This document shows, in pieces, positions 32,701 to 45,676 of a stretch of DNA of 64,000 nt; position 1 is the stretch's first letter; each line of letters begins with the position of its first letter. Origin of the DNA: Anthoceros angustus (lineage: Eukaryota; Streptophyta; Anthocerotopsida; Anthocerotales; Anthocerotaceae); contig VJWM01000197.1 in assembly GCA_010909165.1 (NCBI GenBank), positions 341,477-405,476 on the forward strand, in the 5' to 3' direction. Position numbers and translations under genes: made by a program. The notes under the pieces were generated by a model. That model was not told the DNA's origin. It worked only from the letters and a program-made list of their open reading frames with translations, and ran no database searches.

Positions 32701-33211
32701 AGCCGCTGCAACCGTCAGTTTTATCTCTCTCTGATCAGATCCCTTGTGACGTCGATCTCCGTGAACTGCCGTCTACACATGTAGTCCGGACTGGCTCCAC
32801 TCGATCGTCTTCGCAGATGGAAATCTCAAATCGTGGGTGACCTCGGGAAGGCTGCTTCCTCACCAGGCTCCGAGATCAGAAGCCAGTATGGACTGTAGAT
32901 GTGAGAGAGATTCGCATCCTCGGGACGATCCTTTTTTCTTTTGCTAATGTTAGCCTGGAATTAATTAGTATAGCAACAGGACAGCGTGTTCAACTTTCAA
33001 ACTTCCCTCCCTTTCCTGCACTTACGCCTTCCTGCCCGTCCCTCGACTGTTCCGTAGATTAGCACTCTGTACAGTACAGTAATTTCTTGAGCCGGGCTCG
33101 GAAGTGTTTGATGATTCTGTGAAGCCTTGGAGTGTCTCATCAGCTGGAAGGGTGGTTGTGGTTTTTGTTCTCGAGACATCGTGTTGTGTTATCGGCAACT
33201 CGTGCATCACT

Positions 33212-36200
33212 ATGCTGCTGCGCACACCGCCTCCGCGGCAGAGGCCCCCTGCCCAGCCGGGTTCGCAGTCGCCCGAGGAGAGGGGCTCTTTTTCTCTGCA
33301 CCGCAGGTTGTGGGAGCAGTCATCCATGTCCACACCCTACCATCACACCATCAATGTGCCCTCCCCACCTAAGAGACCCCGTTTTGTTTCCGGAGAGGAT
33401 GAGCCTGGGACCCCTTCCTTCAGAACTCCCCTCGGGGCAGGGCAGCAGCTGGTGCCTTATGGACAGAGCCTCTCGGTGCAGGATAGTCTAGTTCGGGCTG
33501 AACAAGGAGGGCATTTGGAGGAGGACGAGGAGCCCCTCCCTCTGGATTGGGATTCCATGCGGTGCACCTACAAGTGTACCAATATGGTACTGCAATGGCT
33601 TGTGTTGTGGTGGGGATGCCGATTGTGTTTTGGAGGATGGTAATTGGGAGTTTGATTGTGGGTGTACGTATGGTTGACTGGCTTGCAGGTGAAGTCTGAG
33701 CTTCTGGCCACTTTGGAATCGTCCTCAAAGCAGGTTGTTGAGCTGGAGAGCAGCTCCAAGAGCCTGAGAGCTCGGCTGGATGCTGCTGGTGGGTGGTGTT
33801 GTGACCGAGGTGTTTCGTGTCGGAAGTATGTGGATGTGCAATGGCAGTCAGTCACGGGTGGTTGTTTGTGTGATTTCTGATGCAGAGGCGGAGAATAAAT
33901 TATCCCAGGAGAAGATTTCGTCTTTGGAGCAAACTATCCAAGTGGTTAATGCTCGAGAGAAATCTCTACAGTCCCAGAGGATGACTGAGGTTGAGAAGGC
34001 CGAAGAATTGCTTCGGCAGCAGCTGAAGAGATGCAACGAATTGCAGGTAGCTGGTTTTGTCTTTCATGTTGCATTTGAACATGCGTATGTAGGGATGTGC
34101 TATGTGGGGTGATGATTCTGGTCTACGACATTTGGGGAAATGGTTTCAGTCCTAGCACTGGCCTCGCAGGCAAAGGTTAGTAACAGCTGTTTGTTCAGGC
34201 ACGCCTGCAACAAGAAATGAAGCTGAAGGCAGAGGCCGAAGCCTCGGCAAGTGAGGCCATAGCTCGGGCTGTCAATGCTGAGGCAGCAAAGGACAAGCTG
34301 GCAGAATCTGCAGCATGGGAGGCAAAGCAGCTGAAAGAGCAGCTTGAAAGGCTAAAGAAAGATAATGAATCTGTTGTTTCCAGGCTACAGACAGAGGTGG
34401 TATTTCAAGATCTTGTTTGAGTACTTCCATCATCAGTTAGAGATCCAACATTTTCTGTGGGTCAGTTTTCATGTGTGTGGACTTTTTTTTCTATGCACGC
34501 TAAGCAGAGATTTCCATGTCTGCAGAATATGCTGGAAAGAGGGCACGTACAGAGCACAGCAGCTGAAGGAGAAACCCTGAAGGTGCTGGTAGAAGACTTG
34601 CAGAAACGTTTGGCAGAGGTAATTCGAGGTTGCCTAGCTTTGGTCTTCTTTTGGCTTTCAAATTTGTTTTCTGCATGCAGTTGGTAGTTCAAATTCTGGT
34701 GTTGTGAAAAGAATTTTTGTCCTGCAGAGCAATGAAGAAAAGCGAGAGCTGGAGCACAAGCTGTGTAGTGCAGTGGCTCAGGCTGTCACACGCATTACCA
34801 GCCCCTCAGAAGCTGACTCCGTGATTAAGCATCTTCGGGAAGAATTAGCTCAGAATGTAAGTATATGTTAGTTTTGCAGGCTTCAATCGTCAGGAAGACA
34901 AATCTCTAGGATGTTCTCTGCGATCCCAACAAGTGTCCAGCATCGCCTGTTGTCTGACGTCTTGTTCCTTCTGAAGTCCGCAGATGTGCTGGAAGCAAGA
35001 AAGTTAAAACAGGTGCACACCAATGTCGAACTTCTTAAAGAGAAACTGGAAAGTGAGAGAGAGCGCGCAGACAGGGCAGAGGCCGCACTTTCAAATCTTG
35101 TGGATATGGAGTTAAGAATCTGCGAGCTTGAGGGTGAGCTCCAGGCTTGGAAAGACACTGTAAATCAGCTCCCAGGTGTTTTTCGCCGTGAAGATGTGCT
35201 ACCCAAGTTTGAACAACTTCAAAAGTATGTATTTTCTCTTGTTCGAGCTTTTACTGGTAACGTGTGTCGGTAATCGGACGTCTTTGAGACCTTGGTTTGC
35301 GGCAGTCTGAAAGGAGTAAGTCGGTTAATGTGAACAGGGATGTCCTAGCAGAGTCGGCTAAAACAGGGCAAGTGAGCACTCAAGTTGCAGAGCTACGCAA
35401 GGCGTTGGAAATCGAAGAGGCTGCAAAACTAGAGGCCTTTTCACGGGCTGAGTCCGCTCTTGGGCAAGTGGCCGAAGTTAATGTAAATCTGAAACGCATG
35501 GAGCGCAAGGTAGAGTGTTTTCGCCTGGCTATTAGTTCTGGACTACTGTTGCAAATTGTGTGGTGAGCGATTCTCAAGTTTCTTCTCGTTACAATGCATG
35601 ATCATGAGGCTGACGGCTTCCATTTGCAGATGGCTTTGCTTACTAGGGAGAGGGATGGGCTGAAAGCTATTCTTGCTTCATATGATGAAGAAGAAGCTGT
35701 GATATTGAGTCATCAGAAGTCAGGTAGCATTGTAGATCTTGCGACACCTGAAAAGGTCAAGCAAAAACGAGTACAGGTATTTCCTGTCTCCTGCTTACTT
35801 TAGTCGGTGACATACCCATTCTGTAGTCTGTAGCTCTATTCATCTAATCGTAGAGGATGAAGCAGGAGTTGGAATCGGCACTGGAAGATGCCAGACGGCA
35901 TTCGGAGTCTCTGGAAGAGAGCTTGGATGCGACATCGGCTGAGCTGAAAGCAGCACTAGCGAGAGTGGGACAACTTACCGACCAGTTGAAGGAAGCAGAA
36001 GGAAGGATTACAGCACTGGAGGGAGCGGAGTCTGCGCTTAGGGAGTTCAAGGTGCATGTTTGACATTATGCACGTTTGGGTGGGAATGAACATCAGGCGG
36101 TGATATGGAACCCTTTCGCCCAGCAGCCAGCTAGAAATGGAGTGGTTATGAGTCTGCCCTTCACTGGGTATTTCGACACATGCTGACAGTATTCCACATG

Positions 36201-37349
36201 TCCTGGGCCTGTTCAGGAACCACTAGTGTGCCAAACTTGTACCTGACTTTTTTGTGTGATGCTGGTGATTAAAGGCATTATCCTTGTCCTCATCAACATC
36301 CAGATTGGACGAGGAGATTTCAATCCAGCCACCACCAAAGTCTTGCGCATGTTAAACAGCTTGGAGATCGGGACAGACGAACGCCATGTCCAGCTGCAGG
36401 CGGAGGTGGACAGCTTGAGACACAAGTTGCAGCTCATCCAACAGGGATCTACGGGTTTAGGTTTGCGCCTCTCCACGTTCCTGAGTTGCCTTGTGCCGTA
36501 GGCGGATGCACGCAAGTGTGAGAAGCACAGCCCTTACTCCCTCTAACCTTGCAGAGTCTGATAAAGTCGGCCACAATCGAGACAACGAAGTCCTGAGGCT
36601 CACGCAGCGAGTGACTTCCCTGGAGAAACGTGAGGCGAGGTAAAGCAATCCATCCCGTCTCCTTCGTCTACCGAGCTGACGTCCCTTGTATGTACGCCGG
36701 TCACAGGCTAACGCCTTGGTACTCTCCTCAGGTACAGGCAAGTATTTGCTGACAAAATTGCAGCCTTCAGGGAAGCTTGCTACTTGCTTTTCGGCTACAC
36801 GGTAAGTCGACTCCAACGTGTTGGTAGAATCAGGTCTGCGAATGAGGCTCCTCCAGTCCATGGTCGAAATCGATCTCACGGCGCCTTCTTTCTCTGTCAT
36901 GGCCAGGTGAAGATGGCAGAGCAGCCGGATTCGTCCGGCCTGCCCCTGACTCTCCTAACCCTGCGGTCCAAGTATGCGCAAAGCGATGACGAGCAGCTCG
37001 AGTTTCAGTACACGTCTGGCTGTGTCAATATGATTGTAAGCTCTTGATTGCTTGCCTCCTGGCTCCTTGCTATATTAGCCTTTCTTCTTCGGCTGACGAA
37101 TGGCGTGCCTTGCTTGACCAGGAGAATTCGTACACCTCGTCTCCAGATCTCGCGCCGCAGGTGAGTTTGTTAAGGTTTTCACCCAGCTGTACTGCCTACA
37201 CGGTTTGCCTCTTCATCGCTCAAGCCTCCCTCAAGCCTCCGCTTTGGTTTCACCTTCAGGTGAACACGTTTTTGAGAAAGTGGCACTGCATTCCCGCCTT
37301 CATTGCCAACCTCACCATCGAGTCGTTCAATAAGGTCACCATGGGCTAG
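33212..37349 (+). CDS. MAD1: Mitotic arrest deficient 1 (spindle checkpoint protein)
   Basis: Sixteen exons in phase: 33212-33586, 33689-33788, 33886-34046, 34199-34396, 34526-34618, 34728-34856, 34977-35224, 35338-35509, 35630-35776, 35854-36051, 36304-36460, 36555-36639, 36732-36801, 36907-37035, 37122-37160 and 37260-37349; 796 residues (Arabidopsis is around 726). It starts MLLRTPPPRQRP like plant MAD1. The body is almost wholly coiled coil (LKQVHTNVELLKEKLESER, LLTRERDGLKAILASYDEEE, IGRGDFNPATTKVLRML). The C-terminal RWD-type domain is present (VFADKIAAFREACYLLFGY, ENSYTSSPDLAPQV, CIPAFIANLTIESFN). MAD1 recruits and converts MAD2 at nuclear pores and unattached kinetochores. The chosen Met is internal to a longer frame but matches family starts. 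Introns are about 77-253 bp. Confidence 0.9.
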
Positions 37350-38668
37350 CAGGCGGCCTGCCACTTTTGAAGGAAACCTCAACCTGTTCTACGTATGCTG
37401 GAGAAGGGAGGTACAGGAACCTCAAATCGGATGACACGCTGCAAAACAAGACTGGAAGTGAAAGCCTGTCTAGACGCACCAATCTGGCAAGCCCTTTCTG
37501 GCGGGGAGAGTCGGGTTGGCTGAGTTGGGATTTGAGTTAGTGCGGTGGGAAACCTGTAGCATTGGTCTCTTATCTGCTGAGCACGATTTCTGCGGCCCTA
37601 GTTAACGATACAGTTGCATTAACGTGCACCACTATGTGAAGCACTGCATGACACGTCCCAGCTTCGTCTGAGACAAGATACCCTGTTCGTCTTACATCCG
37701 ACAACCTGTTCGTCCTAAATCCTAGCCTTGTCCGGGACAAGATAAGCCATTTGTCTTACATTCGTATGCCTAGTTGATCTGATCTTCGAAACGGTGGGGT
37801 CCGAAGGACTGTTGAACCAAGGGGTTTATTGTAGAGTATGAAGGAACTCATGATATCCTTGCATTACTTATTTAAAATTTTATAAAGATACTTCCATACT
37901 TATATTTTTTATGTACTCTCATAAGCTTCATAATCCACTGTAGTAGGGCACTGGGTAGTGAGGTGCTTGGATACCACAAAACCTACCTGCAGGAAGCAGG
38001 GGTGCAGCAGGCAGGACATGCGGTGGGGCGTGGTTGGTCGGTTTCCGGCACCTCGGCAATTGACCGCGGTTAGGACGGTCCCACGTGAGCTCTTGGTTCT
38101 GCAGGACTCCACGTCGGGGTAACGGGCAGTTAAACCCCCCTTCAATTGCGCGAGCTTTGGAGGCCATTAGAATAAACGGCAAGGAGGCGGGGAAAGGAAC
38201 GGCGACGCGACTCTACGGTCCCAAGGCCTCCTCCCGCTCTTGTGGCTCACCGTTCACGCCCCAAATCCAGTCTCAGTGTCCATCCACCACATCCCCCGCT
38301 GCCAGCCTCGACTCCCCGCCTGCCGCCATGCTGTCTCCGCATTACTCCTTCCCCTTCCACAGACTCACTCCCGCCGTGTGCTGCCACTGCCACGCCTCTT
38401 AATTCCAGCTGGATTGCGCCGCCCGATTGCGCTCCTCCGCCAGCGCCAGCTGAACGAGCATCCGCACCGCATGGGTTAGCAGGACGCCGTCTTGCAATTG
38501 CGGCAGCCCGGCGGTGCCATGGCCCGCTCGCACGCACTCTAGCGTAGGGCAAGGCTGGCATGGTGCGCATGGACACAGGGGTGCTCGCACGCACCCACGC
38601 CCTCGCCGGCATCACAAGAATGGTGGCAAGCAGGATCGGAGCAAGACAGGGAAAAAGGCAGGTCGCGG
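37350..38668. other. Intergenic region between MAD1 and DET1
   Basis: About 1.3 kb. 37350-37800 is probably the MAD1 3' UTR and flank; it includes a loose repeat of (TT)CGTC(T/C)(T/G)(A/G)(C/G)A(T)-type words with ACAAGATA near 37660-37770. 38100-38660 is GC-rich and probably promoter/5' UTR of DET1; open frames there overlap on several strands and none looks like a protein. Confidence 0.5.
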
Positions 38669-41600
38669 ATGTTGAGGCAGAGCGAGAACCTTGTGCATCG
38701 CCTGTTTGCGCGGCAGATCGCCCGCGGTTCTGCTAACAATCAAGTATGCGTGCTCATGCTGCCGGACCCCAGGTTTTTTCTTGCGGAATTAATTGCCGCC
38801 TTTTCGTGTGCTGATTGCTCCTGTTTGGGATGGCAGGGGCTGAGAAACCGGCAGCTGTATGAGAACATCGTGCCGAGTCACACCGTGTATGATGTGGATT
38901 GCCCTGACCATGTGTTCCGGAAATTCACCAACGACGGACAGTATCTTGTCTGCTTTAGTCGGAATCTCCAGGATCTTGTTGTGTACCGCCACAACTGGCT
39001 GAGCCACTGTTGTAAGGGGGCTGATTGCGACGCTTCGGATGATCTCCCTCCCAAGTCCAAGAAGTTTGAAAGCTACTTCACACAGCTATATGTCGTATCG
39101 CTTGCCTCGGGTAATGAAGTAATCTGCAAGGATTTTTTCCTGACGACGGAGAATAATTTGTATGGCATCTTTGCGACCACGACTGGGCCTGATTATTCCG
39201 CCCCGGCCACCCGAGGTTCCGTGCCGGGTGTTCCATCGGTTGAGAAGATCTCCATACACCTTGTTAGGTAATACTTGCTTGTGCCACCTGCAGGAGCTTC
39301 ATGGAGGCGTTGCTCGTTTGGCAAGGTGCTGATTTTTCCACCGTTCCAGCATGAGCATCGTCTGCCTTGATTTTGCAGGTTGTCGGATGGAGTAGTTGTG
39401 GACGAGCGCGTCTTCCATGATGACTACATTCAGCTCTCGCACAACGTGGGGGTGGGGGGAATGGGGGTCTTTTTGTACGATGACTTGCTTGTCGTCCTGT
39501 CTATTCGGTTCCAGTGCATCTACATCCTGCAAGTCCGAGAGGCCGGCTTGCTTGTGGACGTTCGTAGCATTGGTGCTCACTGCAGGGAAGATGATGAGCT
39601 GAAGATACATATGCAGGTTCAGGTAAATATTCACTGTTTCAAGCTTAAAGTTGGACTGCGATTTTTCTGGATGTCTAAATGTTTTCGGCGCAACATCCAG
39701 GAGGAAGCTTGGTTCCAGCAGCAACAGGCAGCAGTTCGCAAGGCCAGGGGTGTGCAGACGGAAAGCGATGCTCCACAAGCACACGGTGAACAGCAGCAGA
39801 AGGAAGGTTTGCCTTTCTGCTGGAATGCAAACAGCAACCTGAAGTTAAGAAACCGACAGAACGGTAGAATTCATTTGAGAGGGCAGCCTGCCGCTTCCAG
39901 GGCATGTCACTCGCCTGGAGGAAGTCATTCTATCCAGGAAGGCACAGGTGGGGCCATTCCTTCTACTCCTACAGGAATTTATGGTGGACTTCAGGGTGCT
40001 GACCTTGACCTTCAGTATGACGGTTACTTCAGAGGGTTGTTCACCAGCTTGGACAACGGTCACAGGCAGCACTATAGGGCCGGGGCCCCGGGCGTTCGTG
40101 CAGGTGACCCAAGTTCCTCGCAGGGTAGCCATTCAAGACAGGGTAATGGCTTTGAAGCCGGTCCTTCGCAGGACAGCCGTGGAGCTGCCATGCGCCTTAG
40201 CAGAGCATTCTCGACTTATGAGAACGTGTACGGGAACCAGCAAAGGGCACACCATAATGCACTGGCCTCTACCAGTGGGAGTGGGAGTGGGGGGCAGCAA
40301 CCTGGCACAGGTCCGCCTTCATGGCAAAACCGATCAGTTTCTAGTGCTAGTGGAGAGAGCACTGACCTGCTGACCAGCGAGAGAACAAGTTACTCCCACC
40401 GGGCATCTAGCACCACCCTGACTAGTACCACATGCAGTGGCAGCGGGAGTGGGAGTGGGAGCAGCAAGAGAGACTGGAGTGTGACAGGTGGCAGTGTTAG
40501 TTATGGAGAGGCAGGTGGAGGTTCAGGAAGTAGAAATACAGTGGAAAATAATCATGCTGAATATGTTGTGAGCAGCAGAGCTCTTCGAGGTCGTGCATCA
40601 GGGCTAACTGACATGATGAAGGTTGATGAAGCTGGTGCATCCGTTGCAAGTGCACATCTGGCTAATGGTGGTTACCAGCCGCCAACAGCACAGACAGCTG
40701 TGGCTACTGCGCCGCCCATGTTTTCAGGATCTAGATTTGTAGCTGATGGTAGGGGACCGGTGAGGGGCCCAGACATGCAAAATGGTTCAGCGTCTGCACC
40801 AGTGCATGATAGTATCACTGGTGCAGGACCCAGAGTTAGCTTAGTTGCCGAAGGTAGTCGGCGAGCGCCTATCAGTGCTCACCGTCCCAATGCAGTGCCG
40901 AGAAGCAGTGGTAACATGTTAAGGGGCGGAGGACTTTCAAATCCCCCCTCCTCTAATGGACGACCTGCAAATGTATTGCTTCACGGTGCAAATGGTGGTG
41001 GAGTCGGGCCACAAGCAGAAAATGGCAACAATGCAAGGATTCCGGATGGGGCAGGACAACAAGGAAACCTTATGTTAGGTGGTTTAAAGCAAAGATTGCT
41101 CTCGTTTATTTTCCAGGGCATTCGGAATGATGCCGACCCAGTCCAGGTACTGCGTATTCTCCTTTGTTTGCTGCATATACGCTTCTCTTATTTGTTTTCA
41201 GCTCTGTATGGGTGCTGATATCAAGGCCTGTTGTGATGCTAGGCTGTGGCATGTTCTAAGCTTGATGCTGTAAATGCTGCATGATCACAGAGGGCGAACC
41301 GTTTGAAGAGATTTTACTACTACTTCCAGCAATATGTAGATTTGGTCATGTGGAAGGTGGGGCCATGAAAGCTGTGTCTTGTTTTGACTGTTAATCATGT
41401 TGTAGTTCCTAGACTTGCCGTTCACAACAGTATGATATGTGTGACAAAAAGGAGGATTGATTTTGCGAAGTGTGTGACGATTGGAATGCACTTTCCAGGT
41501 ACAATTTCTGGATCGGTATCATCTGCTGATCAAGTTTGGCAGCGTTGAGGGGGTGGTAAGTTGCTTATCCTCCAACAATTCCCCATCAAGCAATCCTATT

Positions 41601-42788
41601 CAGGGGAGTGCTCGTGGGTCTGTGTTAGACTGCTGCACTTCAATTCAAGAGGCAGCTGGTTCTCAGGATTGCTTTGTTTGCCAGAGGTACATTAGTTTTT
41701 GTGCTTACACCTTTGTGGACTTTTGGAAGCAGGTTCAACGGACCGCAGATAATTCCGCGCAGAATGCTTTTTTCGCTGTGTATAACCTCGAGACAACGGA
41801 GATGCTGGGATTTTATCAGGTTGGCTGGTGATTTTCTTTGCGTAAAGTTGGACTTGGATGTAACCGTTTTTCTGGTGCAACACCTTTGTGACGGTTTCAC
41901 CTGTGGCCCTTCAATGTGTTTTCCCAGCTTCTTCCCTAAAGTATTGAGGGTCAACGTGTTTTAACTACCTTCTGACCTGTGTGGCTGCAGAACTCGTCGG
42001 AAGAATTTTTGTTGTCATATGAGCACTATTGTGATCATTTTAGGGTGGTACCCTCTGTTCCCGTTTCAATGAGCTTCATAACTTCTCATTCAAACAACTT
42101 ACATGCTCGGGAGCAATTTCACAAGCAGAAGGCTGCCCTCATCAACAGCAAGATCGCTATGGCCCAGGTTTGTTGAGCTGACGATGTTTTTCTTCTCTTT
42201 CTCTGTCCTTTTGTCAGTCAGATTTAACCCATTTCTTTGTTCCCGGATCTGCTGCAGGTGGTGAGGAAAACTTTAGCGTCCTTGCCTTTCACCTCGCAAT
42301 CTCATAGTCCTTCCCCTTATTTCGATCAAGCCCTGTTCCATTTTGACGAGAAGGTCAGTAAGGATCCACTGGTATCATGTGCGTCGATATTTCTTCTGAG
42401 ACAGTGGTGGAGTCTCTGCTGCGGCTGCTGATGATGCCTGTGTGTACACTGTTCAGCTTATATCAGCTATTGACAGGCATAGGCCTTGCATGGAGCACCC
42501 TGTCAAATTCATCTCCAGGCGTCGCCCTAATTCTCTGAAATTTAAAGTCAACCCTGGTAAGAAAGTGCCGTGACCCGTCGTTTGGGTTTCGTTGCAACTG
42601 GCCAATTGCTCTTTTTGTTCAGCAAGTTTTCTTACGGCGACTTGGGCGCAGGGTTGGAGCTGGGTTCTAGTGATGGTCGAGGAAAGCGCCTGGCATCATT
42701 TATTTTTCACCCCATATATCCATTCGCGATCTCAGTGCAACAGGCTTACTTGCAGCCGTCCATTGTCAATTTTCACTTCCGCAAGTGA
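38669..42788 (+). CDS. DET1: DET1 (light-signalling repressor), with a very large internal insertion
   Basis: Eleven exons in phase: 38669-38743, 38837-39267, 39379-39622, 39701-41146, 41291-41356, 41499-41555, 41733-41819, 41991-42167, 42258-42353, 42457-42556 and 42652-42788; 971 residues against about 543 in Arabidopsis. DET1 is a nuclear WD40-like protein of the COP10-DDB1-DET1 (CUL4) complex that represses photomorphogenesis. Conserved blocks: YENIVPSHTVYDVDCPDH, FFTQLY-like YFTQLYVVSLASGNEVICKDFF, DERVFHDDYIQLSHNVG, CREDDEL, LKQRLLSFIF, VQFLDRYHLLIKFGSVEG, FFAVYNLETTEM, FVTSHSNN-like FITSHSNN, SPSPYFDQALFHFDEK, KFISRRRP and ISVQQ. Between CREDDEL and LKQRLLSF (about residues 255-709, nearly all one exon) lies Ser/Gly/Asn-rich low-complexity sequence where other DET1s have some 50 residues. 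Two introns, 39623-39700 and 41556-41732, are multiples of three with no in-frame stop noticed, so retention is possible. Confidence 0.92.
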
Positions 42789-43132
42789 AGTATATTCGAC
42801 GCGGAATGTGGTTCGTTTGCGCAAAACGTCAGCGGTTGGAGGGCCTCGGCTTGATCACCTCACTAAATTTTTTTCTTGTCCAACAATTTTGCCCAGGAAG
42901 TGGAAGCATCGCTGCGATCGACGACTTCCATCTTTTCTGGTTATGCAGGTTCTACATTTGTAACCTGCCTGTACACTAATTACTGAAATATGATTGATCA
43001 GATTAAAGAGACGACAGTTAAAGCTTTGTCCCAAAGCAAAAATGAGATGCCGTGCATACGACATGGCACGAGCAGTTGCCTGACTAATGATTCATGGCGA
43101 TCCAAATACCTACCCCTCCCCTTGCACCAGAT
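42789..43132. other. Convergent 3' spacer between DET1 and the ENKD1-like gene
   Basis: 344 bp of 3' flanking DNA shared by two convergent genes. No other feature seen. Confidence 0.6.
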
Positions 43133-45094
43133 TTATTCTTGAGCTATGTAAACAGTGGACTTGGAGAATCTACGAATCGACTCCTCGATTTCCCGCAATT
43201 GGGAGTCAAGAGTGGTCTTCACTTTCACCTGAGAAGGCGTTTCCACGTACAAAGGGAGGCAGCTCAACCTGTGTTCAAGCTCCTGTTTGTCTGTGTGTCA
43301 AATAGGGAGTGTCCAATTTGTGTGGCACAGAAATGTGGTGTTAATTAAACAGAGAGGCCTCAGGGTTTCAAAGAGGTGTCAAACCAAGGATACTGGATTC
43401 CAGAGTCTTAAGTACGTCTTTTCTCTCATCATCTTTCATTTGAACCACACCGGGCGGAAGCTTTTTAGCCTTCTCTTGCAGCAACCTGTCACATCACCTG
43501 CTTTGCCGTAAGACTCGGCTTAAGACCCTATCAACTATACAACGTTTCCAGCAGGCTCAGGAGCGAACTCACCTTTGTTCGGCATCCTGAGCAAGCTCAA
43601 TTTTCCGTCGCAGTAAGCTGCATGGCCCACCATACAAATCATCCTGTGTGATATGCTGGTGAGCTCAACCCTACCAGCCGATTTAAGAGATAGGGTTGGT
43701 ACTTACTATGCCGGAATTTTGCCATAGTTCTCCTTTTGCCTATCGTCCTTGACCTGGATAGGCCTTGGTGGTTGTTTTGTCACCGCATCATACAAGTTCT
43801 TGCTCACAAAGTCTATGGTTATCTTGGGTTTGAAAGGCACACGAGGCTTCATGAACCACACGCTTCTGTGTAAGATGGGGCAACACTCTTCGGCGGCTAT
43901 GCTTGGGGTTCGTAAGAAATGATTACAACAACTTACGTCTGCTTTGATTTTCCGCAGTTTCTGTTTTTCGGTTGCCGCGAAGTCGTCTGCGATCTTCGTA
44001 AGGGCCTGTTTCAAGTCCACAGAAACTGCATTTCAGCACACCTGAACCCGTATTTTACACTTCAGGTCGAGAGTATGATCGGCCTTAAATGGATGAATTT
44101 GACCTAGTGGCGACGACTTAAGTGTTGTGGTGAATGGAGACACCCTTTGGTGAAGACAAGATAAAATCCTTCCCGTCACAGGATGTACTATGATACCAAG
44201 CTTCTCTCTGGGACATGGTGACAGGGAGCTGCCAGAAAACCTGAACAGCATAACAGAGCTACGAGGGAACACTGCCCATGGACACCATGTCCTCAAAACG
44301 GTGTGACGCCTACTATGATGAGATGCAAAGGGGGTTACACTCAGCAATAAACAAGGCACGAGCTTACTACCTGTTCCTTCGACGCCCGGTTTCGTTCACT
44401 CTGTTCCACAATAGCTGCACGATTATCCCTAGTATGATCCCGAGGAGTAATTCCAAGCTCTCGCATCTCCTCTCTGTCAAGCGTACTGATTCATTCCTCT
44501 AGCTCCGCACAAACAAAGAACCATGCAACAACCCAGACCTTGACCACACCATCCAGAACTCAAACACACCAAGTCAAACCTGATCCCTTTCGGCGGCCTC
44601 AGCAGATTATCAACTTGGGAGCTGTCAATGTGACTGGGCAAAGGGCCCTTCTTGTACTTATTGATCTTAGGAGCTCCCAGGTCATCATGATCCTAGACGG
44701 GGGAAAGACAAGGTTTCAACAAAAGTACTCTGCCTCCGCCTGACGCCAGGGGACTGAATGAAATCCTTTGGCATACCTCGACCATTCATATATCAATCTC
44801 ATTTCACGATAACATGAACGCAAAGCAGTGTTAGTGTGAACATGCCGATGGATAAAGGAGAGAGCTCTTGTCCGCTCCCTGGGCTCCAGGAAGCCGCCCA
44901 TCTGGAACAAGCTTGTAGATACTCTCATCTTCAATCCCTGACACCAGTCGCTTCAAAGCTTGCAAATTCGACTTCTTGCAAGAGTTCTGAAGCACCGTCG
45001 GCCCCATAGACAGGAGAAATCCTGCTGCGGTTGCGCAAACAAGGCAGACAAATACAACCAGACCAAGACACCGCAACGCATCAGCGACATGCAC
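43133..45094 (-). CDS. Enkurin-domain protein, ENKD1-like (centriole/cilium)
   Basis: Minus-strand exons in phase: 44692-44580, 44473-44371, 44005-43937, 43885-43707, 43617-43573, 43485-43394 and 43290-43133. A 5' exon within 45094-44909 is likely but its start (Met at 45094 or 45007) and donor are unresolved. Landmarks in order: LGITPRDHTRDNRAAI (ENKD1-like PKDHxxEN), ITIDFVSKNLYDAV, then the enkurin domain YGKIPAYLLRRKIEL, LPPGVVQMKDDERKDVLKTL, LPLYVET, LREIEESIRRFSK. Exon junctions recreate the domain exactly (for example PAY|LLRR). In animals ENKD1 is a microtubule and centriole protein that promotes ciliogenesis; the related ENKUR/FAP106 is a ciliary microtubule inner protein. The first part favours ENKD1. 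Expected role here: sperm flagellum or basal body. It is divergent from the CCDC57-like gene. Confidence 0.75.
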
Positions 45095-45676
45095 AGACCG
45101 TCAACCGAGCACAAGCAACATGACCACAGACGTTAGAATCCGAGGACGGCAGACCACTACATTGGAGCCGGCGACGGCGGTGGCTACACACTACACGGGC
45201 AAATATACGCGTCACCCAGAAACGAGCGTCAAGACTTCCGGACAAAACCTAATCGAACAAAACGGGGGCCGTTCCCGTCAGGCCGTCAATTAAGGTAGCC
45301 GTTACGCAGTTCCGTCAGGACCCTTCCCGCTCTGGCGACCTTCTTGAGCTCCAAACGTGGCCAAAGCTGTGCATTGCTGGATCGGGATCGGACATTGGCT
45401 CCATGCAGGAGGCAGTGCTGCACTCACTCACGTTATTGCAACCAAATCCACCAGAAACATAATGTCGCGAATGTGACGTGATTCAAGCTTGATTCCATCA
45501 AATCTGGCCATGACAAGGAGAAGAATGTGCGGCACCACACATCACAACGTTTGCAGGAGGGACAAGAATGTGCCGTACCTCAGGGTTGCACATTCTGTGT
45601 TATAGAGAGCAATTGGAACTTGAAAGCTCATGTGAATGACAGCTCGACTTGGCATAGCATATGGTGGGTTCCCAGC
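45095..45676. promoter_or_regulatory. Putative bidirectional promoter of the ENKD1-like and CCDC57-like genes
   Basis: A 582-bp spacer separates the assumed start codons of two divergent genes from centriolar/ciliary families. It contains a MYB-core type CCGTTA at 45299-45304 and GGCCGTTCCCGTCAGGCCG nearby. Such short motifs are common by chance; sharing of the promoter is inferred from layout only. Confidence 0.35.

Noticed and set aside
33104..33211. Upstream start extending MAD1
   Set aside because: The longer frame lacks family similarity; MLLRTPPP at 33212 matches known MAD1 starts.
39623..39700. Reading DET1 exons 3 and 4 as one continuous exon
   Set aside because: The segment has good GT-AG ends and encodes no DET1 similarity; retention stays possible because it is a multiple of three.
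41556..41732. Reading through this DET1 segment as coding
   Set aside because: Removing it gives SVEGVVQRTADNSAQNAFF, which matches the length and pattern of other DET1 proteins; it has a GTAAGT donor.
44716..44934. Open frame in the 5' part of the ENKD1-like gene as a separate gene
   Set aside because: It overlaps the likely first exon in another frame and has no recognisable domain.
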